64,000 nt of DNA from Rhizocola hellebori. GTDB lineage: Bacteria; Actinomycetota; Actinomycetes; Mycobacteriales; Micromonosporaceae. A model generated the notes under the pieces. The model saw only the letters and a list, made by a program, of their open reading frames with translations. It was not told where the DNA came from and did no database searches. The stretch is from NCBI RefSeq assembly GCF_016862955.1, contig NZ_BONY01000002.1:124001-188000 (forward strand), in the 5' to 3' direction. A program made the translations under genes and the position numbers. Shown here piece after piece: positions 16,546 to 25,400 of this stretch (positions are counted from its first letter, which is position 1; every line of letters starts with the position of its first letter).

Positions 16546-17774
16546 GCCTGCCCGCCGAACTTGCGGCAAAGCTCGTTGTAGGTGCGGATCAGTGCCGACT
16601 CCTGTGCCGGGGCCAGGGTCCGCACCGACAGCTGGTCCTCCTGCGCGCGATGGTCTTCGACGTAGAGAAACAGCACGGTCGGGAACTCGCGGCAAAGCCG
16701 ATCGCGCAGCTCCACATCGATGCCGAACCTGATGACGATGGCGATCGGGCCATCCTCGTCCTCATGCTGGTGCAGCAGTTCGTCGAGCTCCTGAGCGGTG
16801 CAGGGCACCCCGAACGACACGGTGTCGACCAGGAACTCGCGGATCTGGCTGACCAGGTCGGCGGCGAAGTTTCCGGGCGACCCCGGCGACGGCTCGAAAT
16901 GGGCCCAGACATGATGAAAGTCGCTCGCCCTGCGCAGATACAGCAGCGGGGTCAGCGGGTGTGCCGCCTGGATGGCCGCGATCCGGGCGGTGGGCTGGCC
17001 CGCGATGTGGCGAAGCTGACGGGCCGTCTCGGTGGGGATGCGGGCGAAGGGCACCACCCGCTCGATGAGCTCCCGCCGGCCGTCCGCGGGGACGGTGGGC
17101 AACAGACGCTTCATGGCCAGCCGCAGCGGGTCCGCCTTGGTTTCCACGAGCCGTTCCTTGAGCAGCTCCACGGCGACCAGATCGGGCAGATGCCTAAGCC
17201 ATCTGGTCGGCGGGAGTTCAAGCATCGCGGCCGCGTCCTCTATCGCGTGCCGGTGCGCCTGGCCGACATGTTTGGACACCACTTCGTAGATGCGCGGCTC
17301 GGGAAGCACGCGATGCCACAGCTGGAGATCGCCAACCGCTTGCTTGAGCGCGGGCGGCGGCGAGATCTGCTCCGATTCCCACTGCGCCATCTGCAAATCG
17401 GTCAGCTCCACCGCACCAAGCGGGCTCTCTTTGAGCCGGGCGCGGGTGGCCGGCGGGATGAGCACGGGCAAGATGGCGAACCTGCCGTCGGAGTACTCGG
17501 CCAGCAGCCGGCAGACAATAGCTTCCTCATGCACATACTTCGACTCAAGGGCGTGTTCGGAAAGCAAAATGACCGCCGCGTCGCACGTGAGCATCTCGCG
17601 CAGAATCCTTGGATGCCAAGGCTCACCGGGCTCCAGGAACAACTGATCGACCACCGGCTCGCACCCGGTGGTCTCGAGCAGCCGCACCGTGGAGTCGCGG
17701 GCAGCCTGGCACAGGCACCCGGGTTGCTTGCAGGCGCTGTAGCTGACGAAGATCCGGGGGCTACCGCTACGCAT
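16542..17774 (-). CDS. TIR-domain effector protein of the MoxR-linked conflict operon
   Basis: A 410-residue protein with an N-terminal TIR domain (about 1-140): IFVSYSA strand, LFLEPGEPWHPRIL segment, AVILLSEHALESKYVHEE with Glu83/Glu84 at the position of the NAD-cleaving glutamate of TIR NADases. The C-terminal 270 residues are mostly helical then alpha/beta and are not recognised. It is the last gene of a four-gene minus-strand operon; ATG at 17774 lies eight bases inside the preceding gene. Probable role: NAD depletion or signal production on activation by upstream components. Function inferred from family. Confidence 0.78.
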   Translation of the reverse strand: MRSGSPRIFVSYSACKQPGCLCQAARDSTVRLLETTGCEPVVDQLFLEPGEPWHPRILREMLTCDAAVILLSEHALESKYVHEEAIVCRLLAEYSDGRFAILPVLIPPATRARLKESPLGAVELTDLQMAQWESEQISPPPALKQAVGDLQLWHRVLPEPRIYEVVSKHVGQAHRHAIEDAAAMLELPPTRWLRHLPDLVAVELLKERLVETKADPLRLAMKRLLPTVPADGRRELIERVVPFARIPTETARQLRHIAGQPTARIAAIQAAHPLTPLLYLRRASDFHHVWAHFEPSPGSPGNFAADLVSQIREFLVDTVSFGVPCTAQELDELLHQHEDEDGPIAIVIRFGIDVELRDRLCREFPTVLFLYVEDHRAQEDQLSVRTLAPAQESALIRTYNELCRKFGGQA

Positions 17775-20397
17775 CGGCCTCGCCCCCCGACCTCTTGCAC
17801 CAGACCACCGGATCGTTCGGTGACAGCTGCACATGGCCCTCTGGCGGGAAAATCACATACCCGTCAGGCGGACTGTGTGCCGCCCCGGTCAGGGAGGCCA
17901 GGCAGACGACGGTCTCGCCGACGAGGAAGTGCGTGATCTCAATGATCTCCGCGCCGCTGCTCACGGTGACCCTCGTGGCGAGCTTCATGGTTATCTCATT
18001 GGCGCGGACCGACAGCGCCAATTCCAGGCGCTGCTTGTCTTGGCGGGCAAGCCTCGCCACCGCCTGGGCGGAGACACTGACCATCCCCGGCAGCCCCAGC
18101 AGGATCAGCAGGTCGGTCGGGCCCAGCGCGACGTCGGCCGGGCAGTGCGTCAAGGTGGCATCCAAGGTGGGCTCCACGATGGCGGCCATGTCACGCAACA
18201 CCGGCGCGGCCGCGGTGATCCAGCGTTCGCCCGCTGCGGGCCTCACCTGGATGGTCTGTGCCTCCAGGACAATCTGTTCCGTACGGTTCACCGTTCTTCC
18301 GATGCGGCTGTGCAGTGTGGAGTCGCCGCCGAGCAGCACGACGCCGTCGATCGGCGTTCGCAACCACCTGCGCAACGCAGGCACCGGATCGCCGTACCTG
18401 CAGTCCACTTCCACCAAGGCCCGGATGCCGCGGCTGTGCAGGGCGGCAACGATGGTGAGCATCTCCCCCACATGCGCCAGCCCAGCGGGCATCTCCAGAT
18501 CGCTGGGAAACCTTGCCTGCGTGGCGTTGTCGGGGGCCGACAACCCGATGAGCGCGGCGGCTCCGCGCAGCGGTGAGAGGGTTTCGGCGAGCATCGCCGC
18601 CCGCAAGACGATGTCGGGCTCGCTGACCAGTGGCATGACATCGCGGATCACCAGCGACGCCTTGGCCCAGCTGTCCCTCTCGAAGTCGGCGAACGGCGAG
18701 GCTGGCCGCAAAACGTAGCCGGTGCCGTCGGCGCACTCGATCCGCACCGGACCGCCCGCCCCGACCACGGTCAGCCGGTCGCCATGCGCGGCGATGTGCT
18801 TACCCACAAAGTCAATCCCGATGCGCCTCGGGAGCGCGTCGACGGCGAAGGCGAGCAAAAACGAGTCGTTGCCGGCGACGTACACCGTCGGCGCCTCTCC
18901 TTGGGTCAACGCTATTGAGGTGGCCTGCCAAGGCGCCAACCCCAATTTTCTGGGTACCGATTCCGCGCGGCACACCGCGATTCCCCCATCGCTACTGGCC
19001 CAGGCCAGCCACCCGGGTTCCCCCACCGCAGCGGTAATCACATTGTTCTCACGGTAGGCGAGGTCCGGCCACGGAGGGATGCCGTGCTGTAGGCCCCAGG
19101 TGCACTGGCCGATATGCGAAACCCCACCCAGCCGACCGACACGATCGAACGCAAGGCATCGAGGATCAAACCCGTCGGAGAGCCAGGACTTGTCCCAGCC
19201 GTTGCGGCCCCGGCGATGGAGCTCGCCTCTGGTGTCGGTGGCCAGGGCAACCGCGGTCGCCCTGGCATTGATCGCGATGGCATGCACCGGCGATGAGGCG
19301 GAAAATGCTTGCTGGGCGACGGCTTTGCGCCTTCGGCTGGGCGTCGTGAACAACACGGCCTCGAGGCCGCACGCCATCAGGACGCGGGATCCGTCTGCGG
19401 AGAACGCGGCCAGCGGGATGCCTTTCCCCGACAGGGTGAGGCGGTCCAGCGAGCGGCCCTGTTCGTCGCAGATCTCGACCGTCCCGTGCTCGCTGACCCA
19501 CACCTCGGTGCCGGTGACCGAGACGGCCGCCAGTTTGCGGTCCAGGCGGCACAGCGAGCTTGCCTCGGCGTGACCGCGAGCGTTCATGACCTGACGGACT
19601 CCCCACGGCAGCAACGTCTTTCCCTGCCGGATCACCACCTGCACCGGTGCCCCGGTGGCGTGGGGCAGGTCGGTCTGAAGCGAAAGGCGCACGGTGGCCC
19701 GCCCCGCGGCGGAGATGATCTGGCTGCCGGGTTCCGGCGGCCAGCTGATTTCCACGCCGTCGGAGCGCAGCGTCACCCCAAGCTCGATCTCGCGCAGCAG
19801 CCTGCTGCTCAGGGCAGCCAGCCCTGGCGGCGCCGGGCCGGCCGGAAGCGGCTCGCCAAGACGTTGCGCCGCAATGCTTTCCAGCAGCCGCACCTCTCCG
19901 CCCCGCCGGATCGCCTCGGGAAGAGCAGGCAGGTGACACAGCAGCCAGCGGCTCAGATCGTCGGAGGCGGCGGAGTCGTCGAGCACCGCCTCAATCAGCG
20001 CTCCGATGGCGCTGGCCTGGGCGGGCGCGATCGCCTCGCCGGTGAGCCCGGACCAGATCAGGCTCTCCATCAGGAGGATGGTGGGTTCGGCGCCGTCATG
20101 GGCGGCCGCCGTGAACCGCTGAATGCGATGCATCCGTTCCGGGTCGGCGCTGAGCAGCCCACGCAGCCGCTGGGCGACCTCAGGCACCAGCGACATCGCC
20201 GAGCGGCCGTGGGCCTGCGACAGCGCCGAGAACCACAACCCGGCTTCGGCCGCCGCGGTCGCCTGGGGCAGGAACTGGAGCCGCGCCCGCCGCAGGAAAG
20301 AGGCATCGATGCGTGCCGACAGGCTCACCGCTTCGGCCAGGCGCACCACGTCAGCGGGCGTCGAGGCGAGCAGTTCGTCGGCGTCGGAGGAACTCAT
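17767..20397 (-). CDS. Large beta-propeller-like protein of the MoxR/TIR operon, degenerate C-terminal barrel
   Basis: An 876-residue protein of no firmly recognised family. Residues 1-230 are helical. About 250-560 are beta-strand repeats of WD/propeller type (ADGSRVLMAC, VYVAGNDSFLLAF). About 570-800 have a TIM-barrel-like rhythm, with LHSRGIRALVEVD and LILLGLPGM recalling GH13 alpha-amylases but without their catalytic Asp/Glu signatures. The last 80 residues are beta-rich like GH13 domain C. It overlaps the upstream vWA-like gene by four bases (ATGA) and the TIR gene by eight. It probably acts as sensor or scaffold; the pseudo-amylase reading is inference. Confidence 0.6.
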   Translation of the reverse strand: MSSSDADELLASTPADVVRLAEAVSLSARIDASFLRRARLQFLPQATAAAEAGLWFSALSQAHGRSAMSLVPEVAQRLRGLLSADPERMHRIQRFTAAAHDGAEPTILLMESLIWSGLTGEAIAPAQASAIGALIEAVLDDSAASDDLSRWLLCHLPALPEAIRRGGEVRLLESIAAQRLGEPLPAGPAPPGLAALSSRLLREIELGVTLRSDGVEISWPPEPGSQIISAAGRATVRLSLQTDLPHATGAPVQVVIRQGKTLLPWGVRQVMNARGHAEASSLCRLDRKLAAVSVTGTEVWVSEHGTVEICDEQGRSLDRLTLSGKGIPLAAFSADGSRVLMACGLEAVLFTTPSRRRKAVAQQAFSASSPVHAIAINARATAVALATDTRGELHRRGRNGWDKSWLSDGFDPRCLAFDRVGRLGGVSHIGQCTWGLQHGIPPWPDLAYRENNVITAAVGEPGWLAWASSDGGIAVCRAESVPRKLGLAPWQATSIALTQGEAPTVYVAGNDSFLLAFAVDALPRRIGIDFVGKHIAAHGDRLTVVGAGGPVRIECADGTGYVLRPASPFADFERDSWAKASLVIRDVMPLVSEPDIVLRAAMLAETLSPLRGAAALIGLSAPDNATQARFPSDLEMPAGLAHVGEMLTIVAALHSRGIRALVEVDCRYGDPVPALRRWLRTPIDGVVLLGGDSTLHSRIGRTVNRTEQIVLEAQTIQVRPAAGERWITAAAPVLRDMAAIVEPTLDATLTHCPADVALGPTDLLILLGLPGMVSVSAQAVARLARQDKQRLELALSVRANEITMKLATRVTVSSGAEIIEITHFLVGETVVCLASLTGAAHSPPDGYVIFPPEGHVQLSPNDPVVWCKRSGGEADA

Positions 20398-21482
20398 GCC
20401 CGGAACCGCCCCCTCAACCGTGAGGCCGAGTTGAGCACTTCACGCATGGTCAGCCGATGATCCAGCGGGACGATCAGCGCGCAGCGTCGCACCGACGCGG
20501 GATAGACGGCCTTAGGGAACGGTGAAATCACGGTTATCGGATTGATGGTGGACAAGCGGTTCAGGAAGATCTCCCACCAGGCCAGAACCCTGGCCGCAGA
20601 ACCGAAGCGGTTGCCGATCAGGCCAAGGTCGGAGATCACCACCACCGGCAGGCCTGGCATCGGCGGCGGGTAGGAGATCAACCGGGGCGGCGGCCCGACC
20701 GCGACGACCTCCGGGATGGAACGGAAGCGCACGATTTCGACCTGGTCCTGGCCGACGACATGCTGTGCCAGCTCGGCCAGCCAGGCGCGGTCGGCGGCGA
20801 ACGGACTCATCGCCTCGGCGTGGTCGATCAGCAGCTGGATGCCCAGCCTGACGGTCAGCCGCCGGCCGAGCGGCAGCCGCCTGATCACCTCGCCTTTGGC
20901 GATCCGGCGCACCGCCGATGCCATGTCCAGCGTGCGCGCCGGCTGCATGGTCGCGGTGCTTGCGAGCATGATGCCGGAGGCCCATTGCCGTTGCCACGGG
21001 GCGACGTAGCTCTGCACTCCTTGGGCCGCAACGCCCCCAACCCAGCCCGCCGCGTTCGGGCCAGGGCTTTGCTCCCCGCGCAGGCCGGCGCTTGCACCGC
21101 TGGTCCTGGTCACGGATACGCGTATGGCGCGATCGGGCACCCTGGAACGCGCCAGCGACGCCTGCTCCTCTCCGGCGACCTGCCTCGCGACGGCGACCGG
21201 CTGCTCCTTGGCCGGCTCCGCGGACTGTCCCGGCCCGGCGGAGCCCGCGCTCGTCACCGGCCGCGGCTCGATGTCGTTGACCTGCCTCGCCGTCGCGGTG
21301 GCCGCGTCGCTGGCCGCGACGGCGGCCCGGGTCGACGAGATGACCGGCGACACCAGCGTGGCCTCGGGCGGCCGGCCCAGGCCTAGTAGCGCGGCGACCT
21401 GCGCCGCGTGGCCGGGATCGGTGATCTGCAGTGCGTGGACGGTGCGCAGGAAGTCGGCCAGCGCCCCGCGATGGGAGCTCAT
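20394..21482 (-). CDS. vWA-like partner protein of the MoxR ATPase (SAV_2336-related)
   Basis: A 362-residue protein. The N-terminal 50 residues are helical; residues 55-150 are low-complexity Ala/Arg/Ser-rich. The C-terminal domain (about 185-350) has a von Willebrand A-like order: LGIQLLIDHAEAMSPF (degenerate metal site), then VEIVRF, VVVISDLGLIG and PITVISPFP strands. It resembles the SAV_2336-type component that accompanies MoxR ATPases in actinomycete conflict systems. ATG at 21482 overlaps the MoxR stop (ATGA) and its own stop overlaps the next start, so the operon is fully coupled. Confidence 0.62.
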   Translation of the reverse strand: MSSHRGALADFLRTVHALQITDPGHAAQVAALLGLGRPPEATLVSPVISSTRAAVAASDAATATARQVNDIEPRPVTSAGSAGPGQSAEPAKEQPVAVARQVAGEEQASLARSRVPDRAIRVSVTRTSGASAGLRGEQSPGPNAAGWVGGVAAQGVQSYVAPWQRQWASGIMLASTATMQPARTLDMASAVRRIAKGEVIRRLPLGRRLTVRLGIQLLIDHAEAMSPFAADRAWLAELAQHVVGQDQVEIVRFRSIPEVVAVGPPPRLISYPPPMPGLPVVVISDLGLIGNRFGSAARVLAWWEIFLNRLSTINPITVISPFPKAVYPASVRRCALIVPLDHRLTMREVLNSASRLRGRFRA

Positions 21483-22330
21483 CGCGACAGATCGTCGCTG
21501 CCGCGACGCTTGAGCAAGGCGACGTCGCGCAACAGTTCCCACTCGGCGGCGTCGGCGTTGATCTCCAGCTTGATACAGGCCACCAGAGTGTCCAGGAACT
21601 CGGCCGTGCTCGGCCGCTGTGGCGCGTCGCGGCCGGCCTGCTCAAGCTCGGCGGCGACCCGCAGCGCAAGGCTACGGTCGTAGTGCTCGCCCAGGTGACA
21701 TTCGGCGACTTTGAGCAGGTGCTTGGTGGTGGGATGGCCCACCCTGATCGTGATGCATCGCCTCAGGAACGGCCCGGAGAGCTGCCGCTCATCGTTGGTG
21801 GTGATCACGACCAGCGGCGACCGGCCGGTGCTGGCGGAAACCGTTTGCCCCCAAGGGGTCTCGAAGGAAAGCGTGCCCAGCGGCTTGAGCAGGCCATTGG
21901 GCACGTCAGGGTCCGCCTTGTCGATCTCATCGATGATCGCGACAAATCCCTGCGGGTCGGCGAACGCCTCCCACAGCACGCCACGGGAGAAATAGGCGTC
22001 CATCTCCGGCTTGAGCGCCCCGGCCTGGGCGTCGTTGAGGCGTCGCAATGCGTCGAAGCGCCACAGCAGGTCCTCCGGCTCGGTCCGGGCGGTGATCACT
22101 TCGGTGCGGCTGTTCCAGCCGAGAATGCGCGCGATATTCGGACCCAGTGTCGATTTGCCGGACCCGGGCGGGCCGAAGACCAGCAGCGGCCTTCCGGTCT
22201 GCAGGGCGACATTGACGGCCAGCACCATGCGCTCATTGTCGAAGACGTAGACAAGGTCGTCGCCGGGAAAGGCGCCCAGTGTGGGGCGCGCCGGTTCGCT
22301 GGCGGGATCAAATACCTTCCGGTACGTCAT
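21479..22330 (-). CDS. MoxR-type AAA+ ATPase
   Basis: A 283-residue AAA+ ATPase: Walker A GPPGSGKS (Lys59), Walker B AIIDEID (Asp134-Glu135), sensor-1 ITTND and arginine-finger region PFLRRC. MoxR ATPases act as chaperones with vWA partners, matching the next gene. It is the first gene of the four-gene operon (MoxR, vWA-like, propeller, TIR). ATG at 22330 is preferred over upstream in-frame codons because those would run into the divergent promoter region shared with the GltB-like gene. Confidence 0.85.
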   Translation of the reverse strand: MTYRKVFDPASEPARPTLGAFPGDDLVYVFDNERMVLAVNVALQTGRPLLVFGPPGSGKSTLGPNIARILGWNSRTEVITARTEPEDLLWRFDALRRLNDAQAGALKPEMDAYFSRGVLWEAFADPQGFVAIIDEIDKADPDVPNGLLKPLGTLSFETPWGQTVSASTGRSPLVVITTNDERQLSGPFLRRCITIRVGHPTTKHLLKVAECHLGEHYDRSLALRVAAELEQAGRDAPQRPSTAEFLDTLVACIKLEINADAAEWELLRDVALLKRRGSDDLSR

Positions 22331-22419
22331 GCTTTCACCGTGTTTCCCTTGGCCCGACGAGGATTGCGCTCGCGTGACTAAGATAACGACACGCAGCCCG
22401 CGCATGGTCAGGGGATCGA

Positions 22420-25400
22420 ATGTCTTTTCAGGCTCACGCAGCCGGCACGTTCGGCCTCGTCGCCCACCTGACCGGGCAGCCCTCCCGCGCGGTCGTCCAG
22501 TTGGGACTGTCGCTGCTGCACCGTGAAGCGAGTGGAAGCCAGGAGTTCACGGACGGAGCTGGGCTGCTCACCCAGATTTCAGATCATTTCTTCCGCGATG
22601 AAGTGGACTTCGAGCTGCCAGCGAGCGGCGAATACGCCACCGGGCTCGTCTTTTTGCCGCGCAACCGTGCCGACGAGGCCCGCGCGGTGTCCGTGCTGGA
22701 AAAGTATGCGCTGGTCGAGGGAGCTCACATCGCCGGCTGGCGGGACGTGCCCGTCGAGGCCCCTTCCGCCGCCTCGGAGTCGATGCCGGTGATCCGCCAG
22801 CTGTTCTTGACCGGCTGGGATCTCACCACCGGCGCCAATTTGCGGGGGATGGCTCTGGAGCGCACCGCCTATTGCGTGCGCAGGCAGGCCGAAAGGGAGA
22901 CCGCTGAGCGCGGGGTGCCGATCCACTTTCCCTCCCTGTCCACCCGGACAATCGTCTACAAAGGACTGATCACTCCGCTCGAATCGTTCTATCCAGATCT
23001 GATGGACGAGCGTTTCACCAGCGCGATCGCGATCGCGCACAGCCGGATGGCCACCACGACCCCGGCCACCTGGGCTCTGGCCCAGCCGCGCCGGCTCATG
23101 GCGCACAGCGGCGAGTTCACCAGCGTGCGCGGCAATGTCAACCGCATGCGGGCGCGTGAGGCCCTGCTGGCCTCTCAGCTGATTCCTGGTGATCTGCGCC
23201 GGTTACTCCCGATCTGTTCCGCCGATGGGTCCGACTCCGCCAGCTTCGACGAGGTGCTTGAGCTGCTCCACCTTTCGGGGCGTCCGCTGGCGCACGCGAT
23301 GCTGATGATGATGCCGCCGCCCTGGGAGAACTGGCCGGAAATGGACCCGCGAACACGGGCGTTCCACCAGTTCAACTCGATGCTGATGGAGCCCTGGGAC
23401 GGCCCGGCCGGGGTGGCCTTCACCGACGGTTCGACGGCCGGGGTAATGATCGACCGCCGTGGTCAGCACTCCTCCCGGTGGTGGCAGACCGACGACGGCC
23501 TGGTGGTCGCGGCGAGCGACTCGGCCGCGCCAAGTCTCGACCCGGGTTCAATTGTCGCCAACGGACGGCTGACGCCCGGCAGGGCCTTCCTGATCGACAC
23601 CCGCAACGGGCTCGTGGACCTCAGCGCCACAGTCGAAAGCGAGCTCTCCGCCGCAGCGCCATATGCGGATTGGCTGCACGCCGGTGCCATGCACGTGGAG
23701 TCGCTGCCCGAACGTGATCACGTGATCTACACCCACGATTCGGTGCTGCGGCGCCAGCAGACCTTCGGCTACACGGAGGAGGAGCTTGAGCTGGTGCTCG
23801 CGCCGATGGCGATGACCGGCGAGGAGCCGTTGGGCGCCATGGGAAACGCCGTCCCGCCCGCGGTGCTGTCGAAGGTCCCGCGCCTGCTCTACGACTACTT
23901 CCACCAGACTTTCGCGCAGGCCACCAGCCTCGCGCTGGACCCGAATACCGAGGAATTCCTGACCGCATTCGCGACGGTGATCGGCCCGGAGACCAACCTG
24001 CTCGATCCCGGGCCGGCCAGCTGCCGTCGGGTGATCGTTCCTTATCCGGTCCTGGACAACGACGAGCTCGCCAAGATTATATCGATCAACGAGGATGGCG
24101 ACCTGCCCACCTTCGCGGCGGTGCGCGTCTCGGGCCTTTATCGGCTCACCGAGGGCGCTGCCGGGCTCAAGAGCCGGTTGGTGGAGATATGCCGCCACGT
24201 TTCGGAGGCGGTCGAGGACGGCGTGCGCATTCTGGTGTTGTCCGATCGCGACAGCACCGCCGACCTGGCCCCTATCCCGTCGCTCTTGCTGACGGCCGCG
24301 GTGCACCAACATCTGGTACGCGAACAGACCCGCAGCAGCGTCGCCATCGTCGCCGAATCCGGCGACTGCCGCACGGCACATCACGTCGCCGTCCTGCTCG
24401 GTTACGGTGCCACGGCGGTCAACCCTTACCTGGCAATGGAAAGCGTCGAGGACATGGTGGCTCTCGGCGAGATCACCGGGGTGACGCCGGCCAAGGCGAC
24501 GCGCAATGTGATCAAAGCGCTTGGCAGGGGTACTCAGAAAATCGTGGCGAAAATGGGGGTGTCCACGATCTCGTCGTTTCACAGCAGCGCCTGCTTCGAG
24601 GCCATCGGCGTCGCGTCGCAACTCATCGAACGCTACTTCACCGGGACCCGCACTTCGATCGGAGGCATTGGCCTGCACGAGATTCATGCCGAGATCGCCG
24701 CGCGCCACGACTCCGCCTATGACTACTACGACCCCATCCGCCGACAACTTCACGGCATGAATCAAACTCTGAGCCGCGGTGGCGACTGGGAGTGGCGTCA
24801 CGACGGCGATGCCCACCTGTTCGACCCGGTGACGGTGTTCAAGCTGCAACACGCGACTCGGTCCGGCCAGTACTCCGTCTTCCAGGAATACACGGCCGAA
24901 GCCGACAAGGCGACCACGGCCTTCGGGTCGCTGCGCGGGCAGCTCGACTTCCGGCCTGCCGAGGCGGTACCGGTGGACGAGGTGGAGCCTGCGACGGAGA
25001 TCGTCAAACGGTTCACGGTCGCGGCCATGTCCCACGGATCGATCTCGGCTGTGGCACACGAGACGCTTGACGTGGCAATGAATCGGCTGGGCCTCACCTC
25101 CAATTCGGGCGAAGGTGGCGAGGAGCGTCACCGGTTCACCGATCCTCAGGTGCGCAGTGCGGTCAAACAGGTTTCCGGTGGACGGTTCGGCGTCACCACC
25201 GGCTACCTGGTGCACGCCGACCGCCTCGAGATCAAGCTGGGTCAGGGCGCCGAGCCGGGCGAAGGCGAACGGCTGCCCGCCGAGAAAGTCACGCGGCCAA
25301 TTGCCGATCTGCGCGGGATTCCCTGGGAGGTGGAGTCTGTCTCGCCCGTAGGAAACTGCGATGTGCGCTCGCTGACCGACCTCGGCCATCTGATTAATGA

